Shown here: positions 39,191-50,400 of the stretch, piece after piece
Layout: every line of letters starts with the position of its first letter
Numbering within the stretch: the first letter of the stretch is position 1
Assembly (NCBI RefSeq): GCF_964340395.1
Contig: NC_135550.1
Coordinates: 29,951,176 to 30,015,175, forward strand
Source: Glandiceps talaboti
Lineage: Eukaryota > Hemichordata > Enteropneusta > Spengelidae
Reading direction: 5' to 3'
Length of the DNA: 64,000 nt
Notes under the pieces: generated by a model
Database searches by the model: none
Seen by the model: only the letters and a program-made list of their open reading frames with translations
Told to the model about the DNA's origin: nothing
Made by a program: the position numbers and the translations under genes

Positions 39191-41280
39191 AGAAAATTAC
39201 TACATTTTTATAGATAAGATCCTGATTGACCATAAGTATTTCAGCTAGTCATGTCATCATTTGGTTTGTTTAGTATTAATATCAAGACATTGACATCATT
39301 TGACTTTTGGCATTTTATTGATGCTAAAGGTCAGAGTCAATAGTTGTACCTTTTGTCAATATTTCATTCTACCTGAAATCATTATATCTAGCTGGTAAAA
39401 TTTTTTTTTTTTTTTAAATACAAAACTGAATGAACGTGCTGTTTGTATTTTTCAGATTGCCATCCACTTGAGATGCCCTCATTTTAAATGCTACGGCTGA
39501 CCTTTAAGCCAATTTGATCAAGGGATTCAAAAAAAGGTTATACATCAACCACAAAAGTCAAGCCGTACTGAAGATAGAAAATGTCACTTGGAGCACCATT
39601 TTATCAGTAATGGTAACCTTTGGCAAATTGGCAGGAGGAATCAAAAGATACTATCCCTCCTGATAACACTGAAATTGAAGATTTTTTCCATTGAAAAGGG
39701 AATGTCACTTAGAATGGAGATTTTTATCATTAGACCGTGTGATGAATAGTACACAGAGCAATTGTATAAGCATCAGTGGGAATGCTATGATGTGCTGCTG
39801 GTCATATGTCAAATGCAACTTGCCAAGCTGTCCCGTGCCCATTCTTCCATATAATTGATCATTTTATGTCTGTCTCTCTCAACACATACATTTACCATGT
39901 CCATGTTCCTTGCAAAATGTCAACAATAATTGGAAGCAGTATAGCTTTGTGAAATTGGAATACACCTTAAAACCTGGTGTGAATGGTGTCTATAACACAC
40001 TCATTATAACTCTTCTTCATCTCTTACAAGAGAAGTGTTAGAAATCTGTAGAAAACATGGTGACAGGCATGAGATCTAAAATGAGGGAGGAGTTTTAGTT
40101 TATGTTAAACACAATCCAGAGAGTCAAGTGTATTTTTTTAATGAGTTTTTTTATTTTGAAATTGATTGTATGTGGCAAATGAACTCAAGATGCCCATTGA
40201 AGGTAGAATGGACAGAACAGAAGATTATACTATCTATAGTTAAGAAAAATGACAATGGTTTTATTGACTTCTATTTGCATTAAAACAAAGTGATAAATTC
40301 TGGTTTTCACTGTTGCGTTGCAGTGCTTGAAATTTATGCTTGAAATACAATCATGAATACGCAATTAATATGTATGAATCATAGTATTATTATATTCATT
40401 CAGAAAAAAAAACAAAAAAACTATTTACATTCTGTTTTGAGTGCACTATTATTTTAATTGAATATTGACAATATGATCAATGGTCCATTTTATAACACAT
40501 TCAAATTTAAGAACTTGCCTTGAATTTCATTTATTAATGATGTGCATGCAAGAGAGATTTGGAAATGACTAGTTGATGTCCCTAATACCCAAAGCATGAA
40601 CCTACCTTTACTTACACTTTCATTGGCTGATTTATAAACAAAAACAGAAACTTTTCATTTATGTTTTTCATGAAATCAATGCCTTTCAGAGAAAATTTTA
40701 ACTATTGCAATTTCAAAATTGCAGTTTCAAACATGAAACATATTCACCATATGGATCCAACACATGAACCCTGGATGATTGTAAAAGAGTCTCCGGAGAC
40801 ATAGCTTGAAGTGTTGACTAGTATCATATCACTTGTATACCTTGCATTGAAACTGCAAGCTGAACATGATAGCTGTATTTATCATAGCGTATTAAACATA
40901 CTGCTGGCTTCATATATTCATATCATTTCCATAAACAGCAGTCATCTTTTAAAAGTCTGTCAAAATTTGTACGGGTTTTTCTAACGACATTCTGATAGCT
41001 AATGCATGTAACAAAAGGCTCAAGTTACAGCAGAATTGGATGTATATGAGTTTGTAGGTAATTTGCAGGCATTAAACACTTTAACAATCATTATATTCCA
41101 GTGCATGCTAGCATCTTGCCGTTGTAGCTTCAAGCTAAGCATATCAAAAGAAGTCAGAATTTAATACTACTCAAATAGATACAAGGTTTTACATACATAT
41201 GTGTATGCTAACTATATGTAGATATCGACTTACAAAAGAAGAAAGATAATTATAATGAAGAATTTGTTCATTGTAAAACA
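39191..41280. other. Non-coding AT-rich stretch
   Basis: No gene was recognised. A T15 homopolymer lies at 39401-39415. The sequence around 39440-39740 is less AT-rich but shows no exon. Confidence 0.4.
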
Positions 41281-41694
41281 CTTGGCACAAACTCCTTACA
41301 AATGACTATAGCAGCTTATGTGAAGTTTCTGTCTAAGACATTTTATGAATGTTAATCTCCATTGGCCATACAAAACAAATTTGTAGTTTCACTTCACACT
41401 TCTTGTTGTCATAATGATAGAATTGTGAAACACTTGTCATTTGAACTTGCAAATGACTAAAGTACCTTATGTGAAATTATTGTCAAAGTCATTTTTTTAA
41501 TATTCATCGGTCATACAACAAATTTGTAGTTTCACTTCACACTTCTTGTTGATAAATCATAATGATAGAATTGTGAAACACTTGGCATTTGAACTTGCAA
41601 ATGACTAAAGTACCTTATGTGAAATTACTGTCAAAGTCATTTTTTTTTAAATATTCATTGGCCATACAAAACAAATTTGTAGTTTCACTTCACA
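41281..41694 (+). repeat. ~150-bp tandem repeat, 2.8 copies
   Basis: Three direct copies start at 41281, 41433 and 41581 (152, 148 and ~114 bases). Each begins CTTGGCA/CTTGTCAT and contains CAAATGACTAAAGTACCTTA and AATTTGTAGTTTCACTTCAC. Each full copy ends ATAATGATAGAATTGTGAAA-CA. Copies 2 and 3 are closest, which suggests stepwise duplication. There is no coding frame across the units. Confidence 0.85.
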
Positions 41695-43300
41695 AGTTTC
41701 CTTTTTTTCAATTTGATATAATTTCAACAAAAATGCATTATATGTCTTACAGCTGCAAAGATGTATAGACAGACAGTACTTGTGATCTCGAAAAGAAAAT
41801 TCTTTACAATGCATGCACTTGCTATTTGTCTTTATACTTATCTTTAATGTTTAGTTACCAAAATTGTTTGTCTTTCAAAATCCTGATGAACTCCACTGTT
41901 TACTGTTACCAGTGATTTAACCTCGTTCCTGAATCTGACACTCGGCATGTATCACACCACCAGAAGTGGCAGTCTGACCCTTAAAATTGTGTATCCGTTC
42001 AAACATTCTTTAGGGGTAGGTTCCAAAACTTGAATTTGTTGTGAGAATTGAAGGAAGTTATTAGATTTATTTATCACTGTTTTGATTATAAAGTATTAGT
42101 TTGGTAAGCAATCTGAAAATATAAGTATTCAAAATATAACTATTTCTAAAGATGCAATAGAATGAATGTATTACTATCATAATAGTCAACAATTGTCATC
42201 ATTAATGTAATTTATTAAATAATGGTAGTGTGATACAAAAGTAGTATTCATGTCAACATTGTTCATATAACTAGTTCTCAAAATTGTTCATATGAATATG
42301 TCATTATTTCAATCAGTGTAACATATATGGATGATAATATCAGTACTTTTATCTATAGATATATTACACAATATTTGACAGCTCTCATCATCATACATGT
42401 CATAAATGTTACAATCCTAACAACTAAATTGCATGGATCATTTCAAGATTTTATAGTAAAGAAAATAGACATGAGATGATGATGCACCAACCTACTATAT
42501 AATTGTATAGTATGAACTATAGTTCTTAGGAAGTTAAAATCAACAGTGTGTTGTATATGTTATAAAAAAAATTATTCTTTACAAATTCTTTATCAACAAC
42601 AGATGAATGTACAAATGTTGGCCACTTGTGTATGTGAGGAGTGGTGTGTGCTTTGCCTATTTAACTTAAAGTATCACATCTTTGGCTACGTGTCTTTGAT
42701 TCCACTCAGTAATTCAAGTTAATGAAATAGTCCTAATTTAATTCACATCACCTTACATGTGATCCATCAGTTGTAAGAATGTATGCACCTTGTGTGAACA
42801 AATTACAAAAGTACCGTCATGGAAGTATATTGAGCTTTATCACAGCTTTTACTAAGGCAAGAATACGGTTGTTAACTCAAGTGAACAACTGACTGTTGCA
42901 TGCTTTGAATCATCATCTTTGTAAAATTTGCTGAATTAATCTCAGACATAGTCATGTTTCACATTAATCTTAGCCATTTGAAATATTTTGCTTAATCATA
43001 AAGCATGTAATTGACCATTTTGTTTTTTAAAAGTGTATAATCTCCTTTTGCTTTGTAATAGCAATACTCTAATTACTAAAACAACATCTACTTTGCAAAA
43101 TCATATACTCATAAACACACAGTTATTCTACAGCATAAGATAATAATGATGTTATTTAATGTCACTTAAAATGTTAGCGTTACAATGTCAGGATGTCATA
43201 GAATGTTAGCCATACAATTTTACCATAGCATATTATTTAAGATGTATTACTTGTAGCATAATGTATTCTATTTTCCTGCTTCTCCATTTTTAGGGGGTTA
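41695..43300. other. Non-coding AT-rich stretch
   Basis: No gene, RNA or repeat structure was recognised. Confidence 0.4.
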
Positions 43301-43308
43301 AATTTTGT

Positions 43309-43336
43309 GTGGGTGGGGGGGGGGGGGTGGGGGGGT
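43309..43336 (+). repeat. G-rich tract (G13 core)
   Basis: GTGGGT, then 13 consecutive G, then T and a further G7. It has strong G-quadruplex potential on the plus strand, and its length should be treated as uncertain. Confidence 0.9.
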
Positions 43337-43630
43337 TGAAGTAAATTTTGCTTTTAGAGCATGTGTTGAAGTATGCCTGAGAATTTGTAAGTTTCAGTCA
43401 TTTTACCTGGCTCAAATGTTTGATTTTAGAGCCAAAAAATTTTGCTACATAACTTGTGAAATATTCATAGAAATCCATGATTTATATGATCCTTTTTGAC
43501 GATATAATGGTTTATTTCATGAAGAATGACTTTTTGAGTTGGCTTTGCTAGAAATGTTATCATATGATGAATTAGTATGTCAATGAGATATCGGATTATT
43601 TCTTATTGATGTTGTCATTTTCATGATGAC

Positions 43631-43969
43631 TAATAATAATATACATTTGTATATAGCACTCTCTCACAAGTACTCAAAAAAACTGTATACTTGTTTGTCA
43701 TTACACACACCTATAGTGTCACAACCCTTAGAATCTTTTATTACCAGGAGAGCGTACAGTCCACACTGCTCCATAACACACAAGATTTAAGACTTCTTCA
43801 TAACAATCATTGTCCTACCAGGTTCCCATTTATACAGCTTGGTTGTCTAGGGCTCAAGAGTGGTTAAATTGTTGCCCAAGGACTTTAGCCTATTAGAATG
43901 AAATATTGACAGTTGCATATGTAGACTAAGAACCAGTCTCTATAATCATTGGACCATCGTGACTCCACA
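43631..43969 (-). mobile_element. Diverged SINE 2 copy, minus strand
   Basis: Read on the minus strand, it starts TGGAGTCACGATGGTCCAAT, carries GGCTAAAGTCCTTGGGCAAC mid-way, and ends near GAGTGCTATATACAAATGTA then (TATTA)n. These are the same landmarks, in the same order, as in SINE 2 at 36036-36397. The B box is decayed, so the copy is old. TGTCATTTT is present on both sides but is not cleanly abutting, so I do not claim a target duplication. Confidence 0.75.
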
Positions 43970-44689
43970 ATGTCATTTTATACAAGAGAAATGAGATGAG
44001 CAATGCATACCATATGCATTAGCTGTCCCTTATTAATTGCCATTCACATACATTTATACTAGGTTATTGCTAAGTGAATTTCACCAGAATTTTACTTAAA
44101 TCTCAGTCTGCATCTTTCCAGAACAATGATAATGTTAGCATTCACAAACAATTATGACTTTATACAGTTATAACCCATGAACAGAACAATTTTGCTCATC
44201 GTTTAGAAGATTTTTTTTATGCATCTGATGTTGTAAAATACATTAGAAATCCATTTTATGTACATTTTGTTAAGTAGCAAATAAATATCAATCCTGGTTA
44301 GTTACAAAAATAACTTTATTCTCATTACCACTCAAGTAAACATGATTTTAATCTTAAGAAACAAACTTGTATGATATCTTTTTCTGTTTTCTAAAAATGT
44401 TATCTGTAAATTAAAACCCTGTACATGAATATTTGACAGTTTCACTAGAAGTCAACTTTGTATTGTCAAATGACGTAAATAGTCATAATTTTATGTTTGA
44501 AGTTTAGAAGTAACTTGGCAAATATTTCACCATTATAAAAGTTTGTTGAGTTGAATTATGAAAATACATGAGAAGCATTTAAGAATAAGCAGATAGAATT
44601 TTGTTTCACAGCTATAAGTGATTTTTTCGTTTCATTCAAGTTGACCAGTCTGCCAAGCACAAAAACCACATCTTTAGCCTCAGTTTGAC
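43970..44689. other. Non-coding AT-rich stretch
   Basis: No feature was recognised between the SINE copy and the repeat that follows. Confidence 0.4.
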
Positions 44690-45205
44690 TACCAACAGTT
44701 TACCCATTTGCTGGGACACCTTTGAGTAATGCCAATCAAAATATTGGACCAATCCGTCCATTAATTTTTGAGTTTTATTTATTAGCTTCTAGACCAAATT
44801 TGACCAGTATTGAAGAAGCCATGCAGTCATATCCTGTATTCAACACCCAAGGTAGGCAACATGCCACCCCAATATCAGACAAATCCACAGAACACTTTCT
44901 GTTTAGGTCTTTTGACCAAAAACCAAATTTTGAAACCAATATGGCCATGTCATGAATCTTCCAATTACCAACCTAGATCCAATGCTTAAACTTAACATCA
45001 AAATAACAAAATGTCCTCACTAAATATCAGACCAATCCATGAAACAATTTCTGAGTTCAGATCAAACTGCATTTTGTGACCAATATGGCTATATAATTCT
45101 AATCATCCAATCACTGACCTAGATCCAATGTACAATGCTCAAACTAGACATCCAAGTAACAAACATCCCCACCAAGTATTGGCAGTCTATTTGGCATAGC
45201 CACAT
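44690..45205 (+). repeat. ~145-bp imperfect tandem repeat, about 3.5 units, transposon-like
   Basis: Units anchored on ATATYRGACCAATCCATGAA recur near 44733, 44870 and 45023, with shared CCAATATGGC, CCAATCACTGACCTAGATCC and CCAAGTAACAAACATCCCCA. The block ends directly at a (CATA)n(CA)n microsatellite, a pattern common at the 3' ends of non-LTR elements or their SINEs. The 77-codon frame starting at 44722 lies wholly inside this repeat and should not be read as a gene. Confidence 0.6.
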
Positions 45206-45277
45206 ACTTGTACACACACACATACATACATACATACATACATACATCCACCTACACACACACACACACACACAGAT
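45206..45277 (+). repeat. (CA)n(CATA)n(CA)n microsatellite
   Basis: A CACACA run, about eight CATA units, a short interruption (CCACCTA) and a second CA run. It lies directly 3' of the ~145-bp repeat. Confidence 0.9.
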
Positions 45278-46719
45278 ATGCCACTGTAATAAATCAATAT
45301 CAATTTAATGGACAAATACAAAGTCACCTCAGTACAAAATCATTCATATAACAGCTTGGGCCCTCAAAGCTATTTTGATTTTTCAAAATTGAAACATTTC
45401 CCATATTGATAAATTTTTCCAATTATGAAAATATGTGGCACTCTGTCAGCTTTTACAGTTTCTCCTCACTATGTGAGACAAACAGATATGTACAATATAC
45501 ATGTGGGAATTCACTATACCCCGGTAGTACTTCTACAGTATATTACAACAGTTTCCCATTGACGGAAATACCCCTCATAAAAAGTGTCTACAGTGAAATT
45601 AAAATGTCACTATTTATCCTGAAAAGAAGAATTTACTACGGACAGGTGGACACACACAAATGAAGTGTAACTTACATGAATCACACACCTCAAAGACAGG
45701 TTTTCATTCAAATGATACAACTTCAAATCTTGTGAAGAAACTTTGCCATGTAATTAAATGCCTGTAAACCATACAGCAATCTTTTATTTCCTTAGTGATT
45801 TCATGAATGCACAGTTTGATAAATAAATAATTTTTCAGAAATTTTTTCCTCATTCGAAATTAGCATAATGTGAAATTTTCAAGTTCAGACTAATTTTAAT
45901 GTATAGTTTGTTTCCAAGTGCATCTTGCATGTAAATTGATTTTTCTAAATGAGGTCAGCAAAGATTTAATGTCATAGGCCAGGCAGGTGTGACTTTTCAT
46001 TATTGTGAGTGCCAGTACCATGTAACATGCTATCGCCATTGTTACTACGTTTTTTTAAATAGAATTCTTGACCATACGGTAGCCAAATACTTGTTCTGTA
46101 CAGGTCAATATGGTTATTTTTGGTACCAGACATGCAAATTTTATTTTGTGTTTTTTCATCATACTCTGATGTATACCAACAATGCACTAATTAATATGTG
46201 ACATTTTGTTCTGTTTTTCTGTCAATAACCTGTTATCTAGTTTATTAATCCCATATGTACCTTGTTTTATATATCTCACACGATATACACCCAGTTTATT
46301 TGCTGTAAGAGGGACTAAAATAAATAAATTAATGTCTGAATTAAATACATTGATTAGTATCAGAAATGCTAGAACTGCCAACATGTCTTATATAAGATAA
46401 TAAATAAGCTCAAGTGTGTTTTAAAAAAAGTGGGATCCATGAGCCGTCCACTTTAATATATCATTAAAGGAGTTTTAGTGACTTTATTTACTGCTTTAGT
46501 TGTTTTTATGATCATTGAGAGAAGAGAGATGGATTATAAAACCATGAGGAAGTAAGGAATCAGTCAGAGAATGCAACCTGTAGGTAAATGAGTGTTGTAA
46601 ATAAAATTAATTTAGCCTTGCTGTTTTGTATTTATCACAGTAATTACTATACAAATTAGTTGAACTAAAACAGGGACATATATCATTAAAGACATTGAAC
46701 AACTAACATAGGGAAATCT
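45278..46719. other. Non-coding stretch
   Basis: No gene was recognised. Overlapping frames on both strands between 45406 and 46400 show no domain and mutually exclude one another. A lone GGATTA near 46531 precedes the dense cluster described next. Confidence 0.4.
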
Positions 46720-47720
46720 GGATTATCAAGGTGGATCCATGAGGAGTGATTATCGTGATTATTACCATACTTTAGGTAACTAGGGGTGAGCTGGGTTTAT
46801 AAGTTATCGATATGAAGACTTGATAAATAAATAAAGGATGGTCTTGATTGCTAAAACAAGTAGGATGATCTGGATTATCAAGTTGAATACATTAATAGGG
46901 TTAATCTGGATTAGGAGGGTGAAAATGTTATACGAAAAGATCTGGATTAGTAATGTGTACATTTAGATTGGGATAGGCTTGAATATTGTGGTAGGAATGG
47001 TCTGGATTAAGATTAACCAGATGATTACATACATAGGGATAATCTACATTCGTATAATCTGGATTATCAAAGTGAATTTAAATATACTGGGATGATCTGG
47101 ATTAGCCATATGGATGCTGAAATAGGGACAATCTGGATTATCGAAGTGAATCTAAATATAGTTAGATGATCTGGATTATCAGAGTGAACAGGTTATAAAT
47201 GATGACTGGATTATAAAGATAAATTAGAAATGTCTCGATTATGAGGTAACCAAGAATGATCTGGATTGACAGGTAACATGTTAGTAGAGATGATCTGGAT
47301 TATCAAGGTAAATACAAATTATCTGGATTATCAAGGTATTAAAATACAAATGATCTGGATTATCAAGGTGAACAGGTAACATGTTAGTACACATGATCTG
47401 GATTATCAAGGGAATAGCTGATAACTATTAGATTATCAATGTGATCTGGATTACCAAGTTAACAGGTTAGTAGAGATGATCTGGATTATCAAGGTATATA
47501 GAAATGATCTGGATTATCAAGGTATAGAGACATGATCTGAATTATCAAGGTAAATAGAAATGATCTAGATTATCAAGGAATATAGAAATCTGAATTATCA
47601 ATGTAAATATAGAAATGGTCTGGATTATCAAGGTGACTAGCTGGTATTTGGTAATCAAATTATCAAGTTAAATGGAAAAATCTGGATTATCAAGATAAGT
47701 AGATGTTATCAAGGTCAATA
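46720..47720 (+). promoter_or_regulatory. Irregular array of ~19 GGATTA motifs (ATCTGGATTATCAAGGT units)
   Basis: By eye, GGATTA occurs about 19 times between 46720 and 47689, nearly always as TCTGGATTATCAAGGT or a close variant, with AGATTA and GAATTA variants also present. Spacing is irregular (about 20 to 90 bases), becoming tighter toward the 3' end. On the minus strand the core is GATAATCC, which holds TAATCC, the consensus of K50 homeodomains (Otx, Pitx, Goosecoid, Bicoid), overlapping GATAA, a GATA-factor core. The block ends about 1.6 kb upstream of the zinc-finger start codon. It could be a homotypic enhancer cluster or simply a decayed minisatellite. The repeated flanking TCAAGGT favours tandem origin, which does not exclude binding. 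Confidence 0.6.
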
Positions 47721-47993
47721 AATAAATAGGAATTATTATACGGAATTCCACTATTTTTTGAAAGAAGATATGTTTATATTAAGTATTTATTCTGTTTTCT
47801 CCTTTCAGAAACATGTGTTTTGGGCCATCTTAGAAAGAAAGTACATTTAAGCCAGTAAATATTTATGATAGATTTCTCTCCTTTTTTTGTATGAATGGTT
47901 TGGATTTATCGTAGTCATCCATTTTTAATAGTTTATGAAAAAAAGATATTTCTTTGTCCCCTCACATATACTATTGGGTTGTTTGGGCATTGT

Positions 47994-48058
47994 TGTTTTT
48001 TGGGGTTTTTTTTGTTTGTTTTTTTTTTGGGGGGGGGGGTTGGATTGGTTGATTGGGT
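47994..48058 (+). repeat. T/G homopolymer block (T-runs then G11)
   Basis: Runs of T broken by GGGG and G are followed by 11 G (48029-48039) and GGTTGATTGGG. The sequence is low-complexity with G-quadruplex potential. Confidence 0.85.
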
Positions 48059-48865
48059 TCTGTAATATTTAAAAGACAAAAATAAGTTTGAAAATCCTAG
48101 AGAAATGTTGTGCAACTATTTCTTCTTTTCTCAGTTCTTGAAAAAAGCTGAAATAAAGAATTGAAAAAAGTCTTGAAAATGATCACGTTGTTGTTTGCTG
48201 GTGTCTGCCAGAAAAGAATATTGATGACCTCTGTGTGCATCAGGGAAGAAAAATTTCATCCAGGTATAAAAAAGCTCATGTTGTATCAATAGTACACTAC
48301 AAGCAATTGGACATGTCGGTAGATTATGTAAAATACTTTGAAGGCAGTGCAATGGATGTACTCAAGCAATGAACATATAACAACAAAGATTACTTGGTTT
48401 TATAGAAATAATCAGCTGATGTTTGTCTGATGTATTATTGCTGATGTTCTGATGGACAGTACCTGTACCTTTCATGATTTATTCAGCAAGGCTGAGAGGA
48501 ATGTCCTTCCCCAAGTGAGCTGATATAATGGTCTGCTTTACCATTTTCTGCAACCCTGGAACACATATTTAATGTCAAACCTCAGTGTAGACCTGTGCAG
48601 TCAACAAAAAAGACAAGATGCATGACTTTCCAGCCAGATATTGGCAATTAATTGATGCATAGAATCCCATCTTCTTTAGTAGTACTATCACAGAAGGACG
48701 TAATGTGTACGCACAAAGGTGTTTTAGCCTTGGTACACACATCACACACACAATAGACTGTCTTCCTCAATAGCTAGCTGTACACAGCTATACTGTATGT
48801 GTATGTGCAAATACGAGCGAATCACATTGGTTTAAAATATCAGTCTAACTAGTATAATCATTTAT

Positions 48866-48878
48866 GTTGCCTGGCAAC
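48866..48878. promoter_or_regulatory. Palindromic RFX X-box, about 470 bp upstream of the start codon
   Basis: GTTGCC-T-GGCAAC is a perfect inverted RFX half-site pair with a one-base spacer. X-boxes within several hundred bases of a start site bind RFX factors in animals. The position relative to the CpG-rich promoter is plausible, but no functional evidence is available. Confidence 0.4.
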
Positions 48879-49159
48879 CATTTAAACAATACATCCAACC
48901 CCCAAATTTGTGTTTGGAACTTGCCAACTTTTTCTGACTCAACTTCTAGCATTTCCCACAGAGAATAAGTGTGCACAATGAGAAAGTAAATGCACATTTA
49001 CTGACCAAGCAAATGATTTACTTCTGTACATGTCATATAAAAGCTGTTGATTTATTAAATCAACACTTGCTGTTATTGGGGAAAATAACATTTTTCCTAT
49101 TTCAAATGGATCACGTGATTGTCGCAATTTACCTTTTTTTTATTTTTCCCCTCCCGGGG

Positions 49160-50400
49160 GTATCCATTTGCATTTCTCGACTAAGCTAAGGACGTCACCG
49201 TGTCCCTATTTTAGCCAAGCTGGGGACTTCAGACAGTCTGCGTGATCTATCCCATCAACCTCAGCATATAGCCGCCATTTTTATTATTGTATTTCTTTGT
49301 TCATATTTTCTTGCAAAATATCCATCTTCACCCGGCGTTTCAAAATGTCGCGCCGAAAGCAGGACAAACCACAGCAAGTCAAGAGAGCGCTAGCAGGTAA
49401 TGTATGACAATTCGAAAATCTTCTAAAATCTACGCAGCGACGGAAAGTGAGAGCGAAATTACGAGGTCTCAGGACGTTGGACAAAAACGAGTGGTCAAGT
49501 GGTGTACAGTGGTGTGGGCATAATGGCGTGTACCGTGTCTTACATGATCGTATTTCTTTGTCTACCTGAAACGACACAATTTTCCAGATGGAACTGAATT
49601 TTAACAGTTATTTTAAATTTAATTTTACACATATTTTCAGCAAGTAAATGGAAGGGTGATTTAAAAACATCGCCGAGTCAGTGCCCTTCAAAACCACATT
49701 TTGGGAAAATATTTCGCTGGGAATATGAGAGTTGTTGTTGTACATCGCTGATGTTATAGCCAATAGCCATTGGACATTTTATGAATGTGTATGACAAATG
49801 GAAATTAATTTAGCAAGCGATACATCGCCGTAGCTCGAAAAACTAGTAACGCGAATAACTTTTGCTTACGGTGGAAAAATATGAACGAAGGCTAAACGTG
49901 TTCGAGTTATGTAATAACGTTTAGTGATGTATTTTGACAGCGAACGAGCGAAAGCGTAATGGGGAGCATTCCCAGCCTTGACCTCCAAGGTCAAAATAAA
50001 GAGTGCTGTTTGGAGAAAATACCAACAAATGGCACTTTTTGTAAGTCTATCGATACACTGTGCTGTCAACAAGATGTAAACATTGCGTGATATGCTCGTG
50101 CGATGTGCTCAACGTGGTCAGTAGTATCGTATACGGGTATTTTACTAGAAGTTGGATAGACGGAGTAGAGCGCTAGCGACGGATCAACTGTCAATGCCTG
50201 TGACCTTTTGTCAACATAATAACGCATGTTATAAGCATTCAACTTTAGCCATTCAATGAGTAATTTCCTGTCTTGTGTGTCCGAGGCATGTTTTTTTTCT
50301 CGGAGCCATTGTGACCTTAGATGACCCCTGGCGTTGTCCAGAAACAAAGGTCGGAACGTTGTTGATTTGCTTGATAAATTATTAATGACGTTGTTGGGTT
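49160..50400 (+). promoter_or_regulatory. CpG-rich promoter and 5' region of the zinc-finger gene
   Basis: CpG dinucleotides are frequent here, often three to five per 60 bases around 49320-49560 and 49800-50340, whereas most of the window has none or one. The stretch surrounds exon 1. Upstream landmarks are an octamer ATTTGCAT (about 49166-49173), a CRE-like GACGTCAC (about 49191) and an antisense YY1-type site, GCCGCCATTTT (49271-49281). No clear TATA box was assigned, so the transcription start, probably between about 49180 and 49330, is a guess. CpG richness around a first exon fits an unmethylated invertebrate promoter. Confidence 0.55.
49345..49396 (+). CDS. First coding exon of a MSRRKQ-type (FOG/SALL/BCL11/ZNF521-class) zinc-finger regulator
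   Basis: The 52-nt exon encodes MSRRKQDKPQQVKRALA plus one base of the next codon. The conserved N-terminal MSRRKQ with following KP is the short peptide by which FOG (ZFPM), SALL, BCL11 and ZNF423/521 proteins recruit the NuRD repressor complex through RBBP4/7. Arg3, Arg4 and Lys5, the key contacts known from FOG1, are all present. The Q-V-K-R after the proline resembles the Q-I-K-R of FOG proteins more than SALL or BCL11, but this is too short to name the gene. The start has A at -3. An in-frame TGA at 49243 with no ATG between makes it the only start. The exon ends GCAG|GTAATG, a good donor, in phase 1. Related vertebrate genes also have a tiny first coding exon. The zinc-finger exons must lie beyond this window or are unrecognised. 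Confidence 0.82.

Noticed and set aside
44722-44955. 77-codon frame starting MSNANQNIG
   Set aside because: It lies inside a tandem repeat with transposon-like tail; the frame is not kept between units.
49284-49577. 97-codon minus-strand frame over the promoter
   Set aside because: It is antisense to the MSRRKQ exon. CpG-rich sequence lacks stops by composition, and no domain is seen.
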